Shown here: positions 44,922 to 46,874 of the stretch, in pieces
Layout: each line of letters starts with the position of its first letter
Numbering within the stretch: position 1 is the first letter of the stretch
Source of the DNA: Seison nebaliae
Lineage: Eukaryota; Rotifera; Pararotatoria; Seisonacea; Seisonidae
Assembly: GCA_023231475.1 (NCBI GenBank)
Contig: JALJEE010002080.1
Span: 1 to 46,874, forward strand
Reading direction: 5' to 3'
DNA: 46,874 nucleotides
The notes under the pieces: generated by a model
The model's database searches: none
The model's input: only the letters and a program-made list of their open reading frames with translations
What the model was told of the DNA's origin: nothing
Made by a program: the position numbers and the translations under genes

Positions 44922-45548
44922 ATGACTAGTAACTTCTTGACAAACATCTACTCAATTGCCATTTATTCAAAAGAGAATGCCCTTGTTCATTTGGCAGTTG
45001 GAGAGAACCAAAATGAAGAAATGGCCTACGAATTCGCATATGCCGCATTAGATATGCTAATCTCCCATGAAATTAATGAAAGATCCATTTTAACGGCCCA
45101 ACTTAAGAAAGCTTCAGTCTTATCACCTAAATTCCTTGGTCTTCTTTTCCCTGTGTTTCCCAAGAAAATGTTATTCTATTTTTATGATTTTAATTCACTT
45201 CAAATTTCTTTTATTAGATATGGATATCTGTCACAGAACGGTGGGAAGGTTGTAATTGTTTTTGATGAATATGAAATTCAAGGCGATCGGATATTATCTG
45301 CTTCGCAACTAACTGAACGTGAAGCTCAATTAAGTATGAAAGCGAAAGATTATCTTGAGAAGATTTCGGATAGTTATCAAAAATACATTGTTAATCCTAA
45401 CATCAATCGAACACAAACCATTGAATCGTCACAATTCTTAAAAAATGCTTTAGGTCAAAATTTTAAGTATAAAGATATTATGACAAACCATATTGAAAAT
45501 TATTCCATATCTCCCTCACTCTCTAACTTGTTGAAAGAAAGAATTTAA
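44922..45548 (+). CDS. TRAPPC2L: TRAPP complex subunit 2-like (TRAPPC2L)
   Basis: TRAPPC2L is a small longin-fold subunit of the TRAPP tethering/Rab-exchange complexes in ER-Golgi traffic. The N-terminal strand YSIAIYSKENALVHLAVG, the helix YEFAYAALDMLISHEI, FLGLLFPVF, and YGYLSQNGGKVVIVFDE follow the family (usual length 140 aa). The C-terminal helix is KDYLEKISDSYQKYIVNPN, then 40 extra polar residues. An in-frame 48-bp intron lies at 45170-45217 (GTTATT...TTATTAG). Reading through it would add 16 hydrophobic residues that break the family pattern, so it should be removed; the spliced product is 192 aa. ATG 44922 is the first Met. Confidence 0.85.
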   Translation: MTSNFLTNIYSIAIYSKENALVHLAVGENQNEEMAYEFAYAALDMLISHEINERSILTAQLKKASVLSPKFLGLLFPVFPKKMLFYFYDFNSLQISFIRYGYLSQNGGKVVIVFDEYEIQGDRILSASQLTEREAQLSMKAKDYLEKISDSYQKYIVNPNINRTQTIESSQFLKNALGQNFKYKDIMTNHIENYSISPSLSNLLKERI

Positions 45549-46374
45549 TATATATATATTCATTTTATATTGCAATGTCTAAGAAAATTCTGAATTTGAT
45601 AAAATGCTGTGGCACAAATAGTCAATTTGATATTTCTTCAACATTTTCTTTCGAAGTTAAACATCGTGCTTCACCTTTTTAAAAGTTTATGGAGGAATTT
45701 TAAAATTTTATAGGGAGAAAAATTCGAGTTTTAAGACTGAAAACTATTTTTTACTTTTATTCAACTTCAAATCAAATATCGAACTTAAGTACAAAGAGCA
45801 TCAACTACTTACGTTAGTAGAATTATTTTAGTAAGAAATTCGTAAGTCGGAAATCCTCTTAAGAAAAAATTAAATATGTTTAATAAAAAAATAAAAGATA
45901 TATTAAGAGATGAAAGATTGAACGATTTCGAATATTCTCAACTTCGGACTTTGATTTAACTCAATTTTTAAATTGAATTCGGTAATTAAATGGTAATTCT
46001 TTTTTGAATTATATGAATATTTTCCAAACATTTTTCATTGTGTAAATGTAATGGTATGTTTAATTAACTAGGACTTTTATTCATCAAATATGGATTTCTA
46101 TTCATTCAATAAAGACAACATCCTTTCTGGATATCTTTATATTCAATCTCTAACGACTAATATTCAACATTAATAAAGACAACAAAATTCATAATTTTAA
46201 TTCATCTCATGTGGACGATTATTTTGTCATCCGAACTTTTTAACTTTATGATATTTATATTTCTATATAAAAATGAATTAAAGTTCTTAAAGTCCAAATA
46301 ACTCTATAATCTCTATAAATGAAAATAATAGTTAATAAATTTGGTAAACGGAAGATAACCCCGAAGTTCTTTCT
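45549..46374. other. Intergenic AT-rich stretch
   Basis: No supported exon is seen between TRAPPC2L and the LINE relic. There is an AT-dinucleotide run directly after the TRAPPC2L stop (45548-45562). Confidence 0.55.
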
Positions 46375-46874
46375 CTCCTCATTATTTATCTTTTTAACAA
46401 AGGTGTAAGACAAGGCTCTATTTTGGCTCCTTGGTTATTCGGAAAAATCATACATGAGGTTATTGATTTAATTAACCATCCATTTTCTTTCTTTATTGAT
46501 GGAAAGCGTTATCCGGCTCTCTATGCATAAGCGGATGAACTGGTGTTATGTAGTAATAGTAAGGAAACTTTACATGTTATGTTACGGGTAATTCAGGATT
46601 GTGCACTTGTGAGATGTGGTATAAAGTGTAATAATTCGAAATCCAAATTGTTGACGAATATTAAACTGAATGCGAGAGATACTCCTCTTAATGAATATAA
46701 ATGTAATGACAGCAAATTTCTTGGTTGATTGTAATATTTAGACTGTAAGAAAAAGAGTTCTGCAACTGTCGATCATATTAGATGCAAGTTCATTAGAGCT
46801 TTTCATTCTATAAATCATCGGTGTAAATACTTTCCAATTTCTCTAAAAATGAAGTTGTTTCATACTTTCTGCTG
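46375..46874 (+). mobile_element. LINE relic, second copy of the reverse transcriptase family (runs off the window)
   Basis: The plus strand reads FNKGVRQGSILAPWLFGKII, then a stop inside the catalytic region (YA-stop-ADELVLCSN, equivalent to YADD), then RCGIKCNNSKSKLL. A last part (VDHIRCKFIRAFHSINHRC) follows after a frame change. The first block is almost identical to the one in the LINE relic at 2383-3365, so both belong to one family. The YADD box is ruined here, so the copy is dead. The 5' part is missing and the 3' part may continue beyond 46874. Confidence 0.85.

Noticed and set aside
1-46874. tRNA, rRNA or CRISPR-like arrays
   Set aside because: No tRNA-like B-box with paired arms, no rRNA core sequence and no regularly spaced identical repeats were noticed; the tandem repeats seen are simple or protein-coding.

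Overview
The window is AT-rich nuclear DNA of a compact eukaryotic genome, most likely an animal. Genes are close together on both strands, introns are tiny (many 35-64 bp), and the gene set is animal-like: a RalGAP alpha subunit, ANKLE2, TM9SF2, GNPAT, a mitochondrial glutamate carrier and ATG7. The proteins carry Asn/Ser/Gln/Asp-rich low-complexity insertions. I cannot place the lineage from sequence alone; fast-evolving compact genomes such as mites or parasitic marine invertebrates would fit.

Layout. 1-2.4 kb: one small coiled-coil/membrane-tail gene on the minus strand, then non-coding DNA with a short tandem repeat and two inverted-repeat elements. 2.4-5.5 kb: a graveyard of decayed transposons: LINE reverse transcriptase, MULE, Tc1/mariner-like, and a broken Ty3/gypsy relic ending in a 3' LTR. 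5.7-9.6 kb (+): NOC2L and PDCD2. 9.8-10.35 kb (-): a DUF4476 protein, head to head (90 bp) with an unrecognised multi-exon type I membrane protein (10.4-12.7 kb, +). 12.7-15.15 kb (-): ATG7, tail to tail (34 bp) with that gene. 15.6-16.4 kb (-): an uncertain Ser-rich exon. 17.3-27.2 kb (-): a very large RALGAPA. 27.2-29.7 kb: the longest gene-free stretch. 29.7-32.1 kb (-): TM9SF2. 33.2-36.8 kb (-): ANKLE2. 37.05-39.3 kb (-): SNW1/SKIP. 40.1-42.8 kb (-): GNPAT. 43.7-44.6 kb (+): SLC25A22-like carrier. 44.9-45.5 kb (+): TRAPPC2L. 46.4 kb to the end (+): a second LINE relic of the same family as the one at 2.4-3.4 kb.

The genes do not form one pathway. They are housekeeping genes for ribosome assembly (NOC2L, PDCD2), splicing (SNW1), autophagy (ATG7), Ral/TOR-linked GTPase control (RALGAPA), secretory traffic (TM9SF2, TRAPPC2L), nuclear envelope reassembly (ANKLE2), ether-lipid synthesis (GNPAT) and mitochondrial transport. 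The most unusual signal runs through nearly all of them. Where protein homology fixes the exon joins, the 5' splice site is nearly always GTT rather than the usual GTA/GTG, and introns go down to 35 bp. Other points worth a look are the link between the first gene's 3' end and the foldback repeat at 2.25 kb, the RKxS motif array in ANKLE2, the RS-like tail of SNW1, and the lack of a peroxisomal targeting tripeptide on GNPAT.
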